A program made the translations under genes and the position numbers. Positions 12,601 through 24,600 of a stretch of 64,000 bases of DNA are shown here, in pieces; within the stretch, counting starts at the first letter, position 1, and every line of letters begins with the position of its first letter. The notes under the pieces are model-generated. The model searched no databases, was not told where the DNA came from, and was given only the letters and a program-made list of their open reading frames with translations. Origin of the DNA: Sarcocystis neurona. Its lineage: Eukaryota > Apicomplexa > Conoidasida > Eucoccidiorida > Sarcocystidae. The stretch is from the NCBI GenBank assembly GCA_000727475.1, contig KL647289.1:5584019-5648018 (forward strand), in the 5' to 3' direction.

Positions 12601-15600
12601 TGCTGCTTCTTCTGCTTGTGAGTCGACTGGAGCATGCGGCAAAGGCGTCGCTGCAGCGCCACGACACACCGGGGCACGCAGTGCAGCACAGGCAGCACCG
12701 GCGTCGTAGCAGGCTCGTCTAGGGCCTGCAGCAAGTGCGGTAGCCGTTCCCACCCGTCTACAGCCTGCGGCAGGTCCCTGGCTTCCTGGTGCTGCTCCTC
12801 GAGTGCGTGCGTCTCACTTCCGTAAGGTCCACAACCAGCGGCTGCAGCAGCTGCACCAGCAGCAGCTTCCTGCAGACCGCCGCCGCGCTCCCTTTGGTCG
12901 CGAACGTCTTGACTGTCGCTGCTGCTACAGCTGCTGCCGCTGCTGGCGCTCGGGTGGCTGACGCTCCCGGTGTCAGGAGAACGAGCGCTGCTCTCTCGTA
13001 TTCGGTCAGCACGCTCGTCCTGGCTGCTGCCGCTAGAGACACCGCCGCAGAGATTGACTGCGTTGCTGCAACGCCAGCTCTGCTGTGAGATCTGTGCAGC
13101 GGCCGAGGACGTGCAGATCAACGAGCGCTGCAGGAAGAATATGGCCGTCAGTAGCCAGGCGTAGTTCGACAGGGTCCCTCGAAACGCATCACTGCAGTCA
13201 CACACGTACACCCGAATACACATCTCCCCCCGTTAACACGTGCGTAGGTACACGCGCCTGCGCCAGTTCCTGCACCCCACGACGACCCAAGAAGATACGC
13301 ACGAACAAACGCATACACGTATATGTGTGTGTCTGTGTAAAGACGCAGACACCAGACGCAGGGGCGATGTGCGGCAGAGGAAGTGCATGCGGGTAAAATC
13401 AAACATTTTTATATGTTTCTCTGTCTACAGATGTCGACGGTGTGCACATTATCTCTGTGCCTGCAGCCGGGCGGGGTAGGTGTCTGGGTCAAGCACGTGA
13501 CCGAGGTCGTGGGCAAGGAGACCCCAGCAAAGTCCCCACAATCAGGCATTTGGCTGTGTACCTCTACTTACGTATATGAATGTCTGCATGTGCGTGCACG
13601 TATACACTATAGTGTGGATCTCTAGAGGGATCAAAAGACTTGAGATTTACACGTATATATATATATATCCATAAAGTGACATACACACATATATATATAT
13701 GTATATAAAGACGAGAAGCTTGTTTTGCTTCTGCATTCTTCGACGTTGACACACGTACGCGTGTGTACAGGAACGTGCACATATTTATATATACGAAGGG
13801 GGGCAGCAGAAAATCTTTCTCTCACCAAATCTGTCGCTGCTTGGTCCAGCATTTGATCAACCGAAAGAAGTTTTGAACCTGTGGACCGAAGCAGCGAGAA
13901 AACGCTCGGAGCAGTCGCGTGTTATGAATCACCACCTCGTCGTTGAAGGTGACGTCCACATGCACCCACCGCAGCAGAGGTCTGCAGGGTCTTCTTGGAC
14001 TCTTCTGCTTCGTTCCTGCTGGTGCGGTTCCTACGTCGCCAGAAAGAAACGCAGCACCCCGTGCTCCTTCTTCTTCTTTCCCTGCTGCAGCTGCTGTGAC
14101 TCCTGCCCCTGCGGCCGCTGCTGTTGGACAGGCGCTGCCCCCTGCCGCTGCTCCTGCGACAGAAGCAATGCGTCTCCCTTCGGCTGCTGCAGCACACCGC
14201 TGCGGTCCTGTCGCACGTCTACGAGGCGAAGAAGAAGCAGCAGCAGCAGGACGTGCAGATCGGGCACAAAGAACTGCAGAAGTGGCCGCGGCAGAGAGCG
14301 GAAGATAACTGCGGCAGCAGGAAGCTTCGAAGGAGCACGCACCAAATGCAGCAGCGCTCAACGTGCGGACCGCTTCGGGAAGCGCACTATCACTGTAGTA
14401 ACCACTTGCCCATATATCCTTCTTCACACTGGCCTCCTGCCTCCTGCTCCTCTTGCTGCTGCGGCTCTGCCTGCTGCCGCTTTGGCTGCTGTGCCGGCTG
14501 CGAAGAGCCGCTGCAGGCAAGCCTGAGGGCGCTGTGTGCGTTGCTGCCCTTTCTCGCTCTTTGCGAGTATCTGCTGTGCCTGTGTCTGCCGTCGCTGGCT
14601 CTGCGGGACTATCTGCTGCGGCGGCCTCTGCCTGCTCAGCCGCCCGCGCTGCTGCCTTCTCGACAGCTGCTGCTGCTGTCGCCGTGGTGTTCGCGTCCCC
14701 CAGCTCGGCTGCCAAAAAGTGCTCCCGGGTGTACGTACACCGCGACGGTAGGGGATGCACGTGCGCAAAGAAGCCACGTGAAAGGCGCTGTACCACACAC
14801 AAGTGCAACGTAGGAAGAGAAGCGAGAAGTCACTGCACCCCGTACATGACTTCAAGAAGCCGAGAACAACAGACACGCGAGTGCTGATACACTACCAACG
14901 AAGCGACCCTACAGACACGCACTCCTTCTTGTTGCTCACCTCGTGTACACGCCGTACGCGTAAACGGTATTCCCGAAGAAGAGTCGGTCACATTCATATA
15001 CATATATATATATACATACGCCACACAGACACCCCCTGGTGCCCCGGTTCATAGACATGCAGACGTTTAAGGCACATAGAGAAAACATGTGCATGCACAT
15101 GCCCATACATATATATATGCATTTTTTTATGTGTATCCGAGCACGCCTGTGTAGGAACGTACTAATTTGCTTGAAAGACCTTGCTTCCTCTGCCAGAACA
15201 AGATCCGGGGGATAGGGCGCAGCAGCAGAGACGAAGGACCAGAAGGACGCAACTAGGCAGCGAGCGATGTGCACCCATTCCGCCGACTGTTCTCACTTTC
15301 GAGGAGGTGTAGGCATGTGCCCGCAAGTAGAACTAATGCAGGGGAGCCCACTAGAGGCGCAGATGTATATGTTTGTATACATACACACACACATACGTGT
15401 ACTGATACGTCCTGACACCTGTATGTGGGTATGGGAACACGGTAATATACGTATGTGTATAAGTGTGTATCTACATGTGTGTATTCATATGCGGGTATGT
15501 ATACGTATGTACAGACGTATGTATACGTATCTATGTACGTCTATATACGTATATAAGTACGTATGCGTATGTATGTATGTATGTACGTATGTATACGTAT

Positions 15601-18600
15601 GTATGTAAACGTATGTATATATACGTATATATGTATACGTATGTATGTATACGTATGTATGTATACGTATGTATGTATACGTATATATGTATACGTATGT
15701 ATGTATACGTATGTATGTATACGTATGTATGTATACGTATGTATGTATACGTATGTATGTATACGTATGTATGTATACGTATGTATGTACACGTATGTAT
15801 GTATACGTATGTATGTATACGTATGTATGTACACGTATGTATGTATGCGTATGTATGTATACGTCGTATGTATGTATGTATGTATGTATACGTGTCTATA
15901 TGTGTATGCGTATATATTCATGCGTGTGTATGGCTGCAACAGCCACATGCGGCTCGTCGTGAGCAGCGAGCAAGAACACCGTCATCTGCAAAGCTCAGCA
16001 GCCCCAGGCACTTCACTACTAACAACACGTAGGATCAGCGACAGTAATAAGAAGCCACAGCAGCAGGGCCAGCAACAGCAGCCTCAAACCAGCGTCAGTA
16101 GCACCAACAGCAGCAGAAACACAGCAGTAACAGGAAAAGCAGCCTCAGCACCCATAGGAGGCGGCAGCAGCAGCTGTCGCCGCAGTGGTTGCAACCCACC
16201 TTTCGCCTGCGCTGTCTTTTGACGCGCGCTTCTATCACCGGGTGAAGAGGCAGCATCTCGTCCGTTGAACGAAAACGGCAAGTCCCCCAAACTCCGCGTC
16301 CTGCAGGGTGCGTCCCGTCCCGTTCGCTTGCTGCTTCTGCTGCTTCTGCTTCTGCTGCTTCTGCTGCTTCTGCTTCTACTGCTGCTGCTTCTGCTGCTGC
16401 TGCTTCTGCTGCTGCTGCCTCTGCTGCTGCTGCTTCCGCTGCTGCTGATTCTGCCGCAGCTGATTCTGCTGCTGCTGATTCTGCTGCTGCTGCGTCTGCA
16501 ACTTCGCTTCCTTCATTTCTGCCGCAAGCGCCGCTGCTCTGCCAGAGTCGTGCTGGTGCCCTCCCGGGCCCTCTGCTTCTGTCGCCACCAGTGCTGGTGG
16601 CGCGCCTGCACTTTTCCCTGTCACTGCTGCTGCTGGTGCAGCTCTCGTTGCTGTCTCTGAAAGCATGCCAGCTACAAGCACCGCGATTCTGCATGCCACT
16701 ACTCCGGGCTACACTGGGCACGACGTTTTCGCTGCTGTTCTGCCTCCGGCTGGCGCTGTTGCTGCTGCTGACACTGCTGGTGCTCGACGTCCGAGAACCA
16801 GTTGCCGCAAATGCTGCTGCTGCTGCTCCTCCTCCTCCACTTCCTCTTCCTGCCTGAAAATACTCTTCCGGGTCCGACTCTGCCCCAGAGGGATGCGGAG
16901 AGCGAGCCACGGGGACAAGAATCTTCAGCACGGGACAAGCTGCTCTTTCTACGCAGCGTTGGATCTCGTGTGTTGCTGCAGCAGTCCCGTCCTGCCTCTG
17001 CTGGTGCAGCAGCGGCGCGCATGCAGGCGGGAAGTGATGATGCGTGCGAAGCCAGAGGCGTCGCGCCAGGCGACGGGCTGCGCACACTGCTGTCACGCGA
17101 CGAAGCAGCACCCGCGCTTCAACAGAGTCCGCCGTCAATGCAGCCAGAGCTGCAGAAGCGGAATCAGCAGCACCAGCAGCCGATGCAGCACCATCAGGAG
17201 CCGCAGCACGATCTGCCGCAGCCGACGCTGCAGCAGCAGCAGTCGCCGACGCGGCAGCAGCAGCGGGTGCCGATGCAGCAGCAGCAGCAGGAGGCGCCGA
17301 TGCAGCACCAGCAGCAGTCACCGACGCAGGAGTATCCGAAGCAGGAACCGCAGTGCTGCAGCACGCATCGCTCGTCTGGCTGCTACGCGTGGTCGTTGCG
17401 GCTGTAGTTGCACCTCCGGCAACAGCAGCAGAGGGAAACCTCAGCTGTGGATTAAACATGCGCGCTGCCCTCTTCCACACCTGCTGAGGTAACGCGTCTC
17501 TAGACGTCTACGCACACACATATATATATACACACAGACACACGCAAAATATATATATATATATATGCATGTGCATGTACGCGAGCACACGTCTATGAGT
17601 GTATACGCTACCACGGCAACATACGGGACAAACACACATACACACCCACCCACCCACACACACACACACAGAGCAAAAAATGGAGCACAAACAGGTCCAG
17701 TCACTCGCGTGTACAGGAAACGTCTCTGCATATATGTATATATATGAAGCACAGAGGAATACACAGACCCGCAGGAGAATATACGGACCCGCAAGAAGAC
17801 ACACAGACCCGCAGCGGGACACACGGACCCGCAGGTGGAATGCAGGCCCACCTGTTACACAATCGCAGCTGCAGACTTACGGCCACGTGCACACGAAACA
17901 ACATACATATTGATATGTGCGAGGGAATTTCCTACATGTTGAAGCACTCTGCACCTCCATACAGACACCCACAAATGTACAAACGGATGTACATATGCAC
18001 CTACAAAACCATATATAAACATACAGAGACACGTATACAAACGTGTATGTAAGAAGGGGCACGATATAGAGTGACGGGCTTTTTCACTGTGTGAAACGTT
18101 GACATACAAACACACCCACACACACATAGAAAAGTTCACACGCAAAGAATCCCATTTATTGCTGTAGGAGCCTATACACTCATATACGTGTGCAAGCGTA
18201 CATACGCATGCATATACACGTACACACATAGATATAGATAGATATGTATATATATATATATATATATGCATATAGGTACACACGCGTATACAAATATATA
18301 TATATATATATATATATGCACACTACTAGAGTCCAGAGAATACTTATAATAGAGTACCTGCATATACGCACATATGTAACAGTATATTTAGTACACGTGG
18401 ATATTCACAGACATGACAGCATAAGCGGATATGTATACTTAACCCGATGTACGTAGTGCACACACACACGTCTGCGTCACCTGTGCAGAATCGATCCACG
18501 TCTACACACGTACACATCCCCGACGGCGGTGACATACGAAGCGGAGAACCTTCCAGCAGCAGGACGTCACGTGCCAGCCAATCCTCCAACCATATTACTT

Positions 18601-21600
18601 CAGTTTTGGTAGAACTAGAACACGCTGACTTCACGTCTCCTCCCCCCGCCCAGGCGCAGCAGCTGTACAGACCTCGACGCTCCGACGCCGTCCCACCCAC
18701 ACGAAGACTTCGCCAGGAATTCACGCACCTAGACACGGCGAGACCACTCCCACACACAAGGTCTTCGGCAAGAAATGACTACCCTAGACACCTTTAGTAC
18801 CTACAAACAAGACCGTAATGAAGAAGCAGTCACAAGTAGGCACGCGGCTATACGTCCGTGCCCAGGTGGCCGGGCGCGCGCGTGTGTGTCTCTGTCCACA
18901 GGCCTGTGCAGCACGTGCTGCTGTACAGACTGCCAGGTGTAAGCCTTCCCTTCCGTAGCTGCGACTTCCCACTCTCACACACGTACACATAATGGATGCG
19001 TCTGTACCAATACGTAGCTGAAAAGAAGCCTATCTCTCTGTGCGCCTGAGTCTACACTGCACATATAAGCAGCGCGGACAGCGGCTTTAGCGATGCATGC
19101 AGCCACCCAAGCGAATCTGCCTGTCCTTCCATGCAGCCGGTGTGCGCACATAGCTAGTACAAAGCGGGCATCCGCGCGGCCACACAGGTGAGTAGTGTAT
19201 ACGGCAGGAACTCTTTTTCCGGATAGAGGTCGCCCTAGAATGTGACTTTTAGACGCGCATTCATCAGTGCGGCCAAGATGGGTTTCTTTCTTAGCCTTTC
19301 TGTTTTTCTCTCCCCCCGTCTTTCACTTATATCAGCGACATACTACTCCGACGTCTCTTTTCGTGAGCGTTCAAGCTTCAAACACACGTCTGTTGCATCT
19401 GGAACGGCCTCTCCACCCCACCACACAGGCGCGTACGGCGGCCGTTGCTGCTGCGGCAGCTACAGCGTTGCTGCTGCTGCGGCTACAGCGTTGCTGCTGC
19501 TGCGGCTACAGCGTTGCTGCTGCTGCGGCTGCTGCAGCTGCTGTGCTGTTCAGGCTCCTGGGGCTGCTGGGCGCGACGTGGGTGTCCGACCCACGTGTGC
19601 GTCCGTGTGTGTGCACGAGCGCGCGTCTCTGGACGTGTTTCGCGCACCGCCACGTCGGCACTACGGAGGGTTGCGCGCGTACCTGGGCGCACGCGTCTCG
19701 TCATTTGTGCAGTTGGCCACCTGCGTCCGTGCAAAAATACGTCCCCCTTAGTGCATGGCTGTTCACACTGGTTCTTCTCTCTAAATATATCTGTGTGTAC
19801 GTCTACTCATACGTATATATGTGAATGGACACATCACACTGCTGTGCTCCTGTCTACTCGAAGAGAGTCGCGACCCATACGTGCGTCTGCCTGTGTTTGC
19901 CAACTTACGTCTACGGCGGATCGTCTCCTTCACATCTCTCTGTGCGGACATCTGTTTTCCGGCGCGTACGTGTGTACTCGAGCCGACTTACACTTTTTTG
20001 CTCGCTTTTTTATACGCTCACCTCCTCCCCCTCCCCTCCCCACCCGGCCTTGGGTATCTGCGTATTTGCATTCATGCGCGAAGACACTAAGGTCTACAGA
20101 CGCGCGTCACTATCACTACAGAGAGACACACACCCATCCCGCATCTGCATCTCTGCTTTTATTAATTTCTGTGCATGCCCGAGGGGAAGACGACTCATGT
20201 GTCACCGTTTTAGCAGCTGTCTGGTGCAGTCCCCCGGGGAAAAGCTCAGAAAACCGTCGTTTCTCCGAGCTTGCTGTCCCGGTCTCGGAAGACATGCCTG
20301 CATGTGTTTCTTCGGACGCGCCTCGGGCCGCGTCGGCACACCGTTGATGAAAAACGACACGAGGAAGCCACAGACGCGCCTCTTCCCCCCCGTTCCCAGA
20401 GTATCTCGTCCAGTACCGTCCTTCTAAATTGTCTACATACTATTCAACGATGCAAATTTTCTTCACTCGCCACGCACCCACACACACAGCGTCCTATCTT
20501 CAGTACGAGAAGCATTGAAGACGCCATTTATATATATATAGAGAGAGAGAGTTGTCGTGAGTACTACTACCCCCCTACTCCTCCTTCAGTACGACAAGTA
20601 TTGTGTACGCCGTACATACACTGGACTAATCGCGAGTACTCCTCCTACTACTCCTCCAGTACGATAAATTTTAAAGACGCCATTTATATATATATATATA
20701 TGAGTTGTCGTCTGAAGTAGTAGTAGTAGTAGTCGTACTCCTCGTATTCGTCCTCCTCCTTCTCCTAAAACTACTCGTGTTGAGGAGCACTTCTTAGGGA
20801 TCACGTTATCCAATATTGTCGTTTGAAATACTCCTACGATGACCACTCCTAGTCACTTGTGTTGAAGGGAGTCCTACACTCCTAAGGAATACTGTCGTGA
20901 GCAGGACTACTACCACTCTTGCTGCTCATAAACATTTCTGCTGAGGACTCCTCGTCAGGTACGTCTATTCACACGCAGATACTCACGGTTGCACATACGT
21001 CAAGATACGCCTCCAGAAGAAGAGATAAAAAAAGAGAGGGGGACACGGAGAGATGGAGAAGGATATAGACAAATGTGCGTATATTTGTACATGTGTGTAT
21101 CGCTAAACACGCCCAAATGATACACGTATATCCATATATATGTAGACAGAGAGAGACACAGAGATGGCGAAAGATGCATCTATACACACACATGTTGGCG
21201 GCTGTGTATACGCGTCAGGCTATTCCTCCCGTACATGTATATATACACACGTATTGACGGCTGTATGTATGTCTGGATATTTCTCAAGTAGATCTGTATA
21301 GACACTTATACTGACGGTTGTGTGTACTTAGAGAAGTATTCCTCAGATGCATCTCTATACACACACATCTGTTGACGGCTGAATATGTGCGTCTGGATGT
21401 GCTGTCGTGAGGATCAGTCCTCCTCCTACTACTACTAAGAATGCGGGCTGACTTATTCTCTTGACAGCTCGTACTCCTGCCATTCCTTCGCGCTGAAGAG
21501 AATTTTTCAGCGCTGCTGCTGATTCGTACTACCACACCATAGCCGCGGCAGTCCAGCGGGCAACGTCTACGCAGGAAGTTGCGGCGGGAGTGAGAAAACG

Positions 21601-24600
21601 GGCGGCAACCCAGTCGATATACAGCAGTCCGCAAGTCCGCACACACAGCGTCCTGCAGCCGCAGCCTCAGCCCTTTACCCCCACATGTGTGCAGCAGACT
21701 GCCGTGGCGGCAACGCGAGCGGTCGAGGCGGCCAGGGATGTAGTATATTGATGACGGCGCTGGACCCAGTTGCCCCGTGCCGTGCATCTTCCCGACCCCC
21801 AGCAGCGAACGAAGCGTAGCAGAGGAGCATGTGGATTTTCCACCGGCACGCCGAGGACACTGCGTCTGCAGAGTCATGCCTTCGGCATACGCTTCTGCCT
21901 CCCCCACGTCGACAGCTGCGCCACGTACGGCGGTACTGTAGAGAGACGCGTGTCTACACGCTTGGGCTGACGTGGGGGGCGGAAGCAGCAGCAGCTCTTC
22001 TACAGAAGCCGCAGATATTTGCAGAGACACACGAGAAACACCGGCACACAGACGCACATGCAGCTCTCATCTGCGAAGGCACAACCCCACCTACGCAGCA
22101 GCCGATGTTCTCCCATCCCTGGAGTCATCCTCACACGTCTGCGTGTGCATGCAGTTCCCCATACAAAGGCACACATGCACACTCGTACCGCACATATATT
22201 TATAGTAGATTCCTGTAGGCGCATTCGTATGAGCTAGCACATCCGTACAAATACAGATATGTATGTGTTTCTGTGTGTATACCGTAGATAGGCAACACAG
22301 TCTACGAGGTATTATTGCTCATCAAGGACGACACATATACGTGTAGAGATGGTGGCAGCATTCGACAGATAAACTACATACAGACACACAAGCAACGTGT
22401 ATGTTCACACAAAGATCCACACCTGCTGACGAAGTGGGCAGCTTACAGTCCACGGAGAGAGGCCCCCCGGAGGCATGCGTTCTCTCCATCCGTCCTGCGG
22501 CGTGTGAGCCTCTCGCAGCAGCCGGTGCTGCGTCTCGTCGGGCAGCAGCACCACCACGTCGACGTCCGACGAAGAGATGCCGCAGCCACTCGCAGCAGAC
22601 CCGAAGAGAAACGCACGTAACGAGAACTCCTCCTCGACACACTCGCTCACTTGCAGATATCCCTGCAGATCCACCACCCACCCACCAGCAGCTCGTCACA
22701 CGTGGCTGCTTTCGTCTGTGTTTTTCCTTGGTCTGTGTGCGTCCACATGAGTAGACGCACACACACATATCAGCACAGGTGAAAGGGAAGAAACACTGAC
22801 TCTACACATATTCGTGTATACATATGTATATATGTGACAAGACGATCTACTAGTGTATGTACGGACACACCCCGACTCTACACATATATATGTGTACACA
22901 TACGTATATATGTGAAAGGACGATCTACTGGTGTATGTACGGAAGGGGGAAATATAGAGAGAGGGACCTGCTCATACACTTGTATACAACACATGTTTAA
23001 ATATAGAAGCGAACGCAGAATGAAGTATACATACATACTGTTAGAAAGCCACAGACACAAGAGATATATATATATGTATAACAGCTCGTATACGAGCGTG
23101 TTACAAAGGAACAAACATATAAAGCATACATGTACGTACATGAATATATGCGTCTATGTGTATAACACGACGTACACGAACGCCGTGGTGCTGCAGGTAT
23201 GTGAGCTACGCGCAGACAAAGATTCGGGTCCAGCTAGTCAGGCGCAGACGTGCATCACGCGTAGGGATGGGGGAAGGGAGGGTAGTGTATGTGTACTTGC
23301 GCATATGTGTGGGGGTGTGTGTGGGGGGGGCGAGGACGCCAGCCTGACCTCTACGGTAGCCAACATCGTGAACGGAGAGACGGCCAGATTTTCCGCGAGT
23401 CGCAGCAAAACGGCCTCTCCCGCCTGCGCGTTGAAGCCAGACGGACGCTGCTGCTGTCCTTCTCTCGAAGACTGTTGTCGCTGGTTCCACGGGTGCTGCT
23501 GCTGATGCTGCTGCTCTTGCTGCCGCAGCTGCTGTTGCCGCTGCTGCTGTTGTTGCCGCTGCTGTTGTCGCTGCTGCTGTCGCTGCTGCTGCTGTTGCCA
23601 TTGCTGTTGTTGCTGCTGCTGTTGCCGCTGGTGCAGCCCCTGCTGCCACGGGGGGCAGAGTCTTTCCGTCGCGACCGAAGGGAGTGCATGCGCGCGAGCC
23701 GCTGGATCCAAGTAGAATTCCATCACTCTGAAGCATCCACAGGAAAAAACAGCAGGGCGTGAAATACTGCAGAAGGCATCTTCTCAGGGGGAGGGGTGCG
23801 GGACGCGGAGAGCGGCGAGTGAATCCAGATAGCAGCAGCAGCAGCAGCGAAGCCGCCAGGCAGCCAGACGCGCAGCAGTCCCACCATGCAGGAAACCAAA
23901 GCTGCGACGGGAAGACCGCCGCAAAAGCAGAGAAAATCGTCAAACAAAGTATGGCAAATAGTTTCAGCAGCAGGTGTAGCAGCAGAGCTGCAGCAATACC
24001 AAACTACGGTACAAAGCGGCAGCAGCACAGTAGAAACATCGCAGCAGAAGCACACACCCGAAGCGGTGCAATACCAGCAGCAGCAGCTCAAGAGCAACAG
24101 CGACAGGAGCGGCGCCCCAAGCAGCACTAACAACAGCAGCAGGTGTGGCAGTATCGCACACGTGCAGCGTGAGCAGTACATCACCCGCCGGAGGCGCTTT
24201 AGCAGCAGCATTAGCAGCTGGAGCGTTGCTTCATCGGTTGTTCGCCGGTGTGTGAAGCCAGTGGCCTCACATATTTTGATTCTTCGAGTCTGCAGGAAGC
24301 TGCCGCTGGCTGCGAAGGATGCGAGCCACTCGGAGCACGTGCTGCTGCCACTCGGGATGCATGCAGTGCAGTCCCACCTTCCACCCATTGACCAGAGCCT
24401 GAGTGCCGCGCAGGGCTTCTGCTGCTGCTTTTCTCGCCTTTGCTCGCCAGCCTCTGTCACAGGTCTTCTCGAGCACAGCCAAAAGCGTGAGAAGCTGCAC
24501 ATTCGCACACACGCACGGAGGAACAGCTGACGAAGCAGTGGCAGCAGTCACAGCGAGACGCAACAGCAGGAGCAGTGCTGCGCGTAACAGAAGAAGCAGC

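Larger units (their letters stand above)
13982..16863 (-). other. 2.9-kb intron of the poly(A)-polymerase-like gene
   Basis: It contains a 14-bp minisatellite at about 15545-15895, a CTG/TTC-rich tract at about 16330-16500 and Cys/Ala-coding repeat debris at 14.0-14.8 kb. Frames stay open through much of it only because the repeats lack stop codons. No conserved motif was seen. Confidence 0.7.
17481..22446 (-). other. 5.0-kb intron of the poly(A)-polymerase-like gene
   Basis: This intron falls inside the catalytic domain, between the Asp pair and the third Asp. It holds AT and CA microsatellites, a 20-bp array at 17757, and degenerate repeats at 20501, 21181 and 22798. It has a long stop-poor TG/CT-rich stretch at 19.2-20.4 kb in which no protein family is visible. 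The frame at 21.6-22.0 kb looks partly protein-like, but no exon there can be placed in phase with a motif. Confidence 0.65.

Noticed and set aside
15463..16222. Open frames over 100-200 codons made of Tyr, Val, Met, Cys, Ile and Thr on both strands
   Set aside because: They are products of the 14-bp minisatellite, which has no stop in any frame. The repeat lies inside an intron of the minus-strand gene.
19242..20427. Plus-strand frames of 169-300 codons
   Set aside because: Cys/Arg/Ser-rich composition from TG- and CT-rich sequence, no motif, and they lie within the 5-kb intron between two well-phased exons on the other strand.
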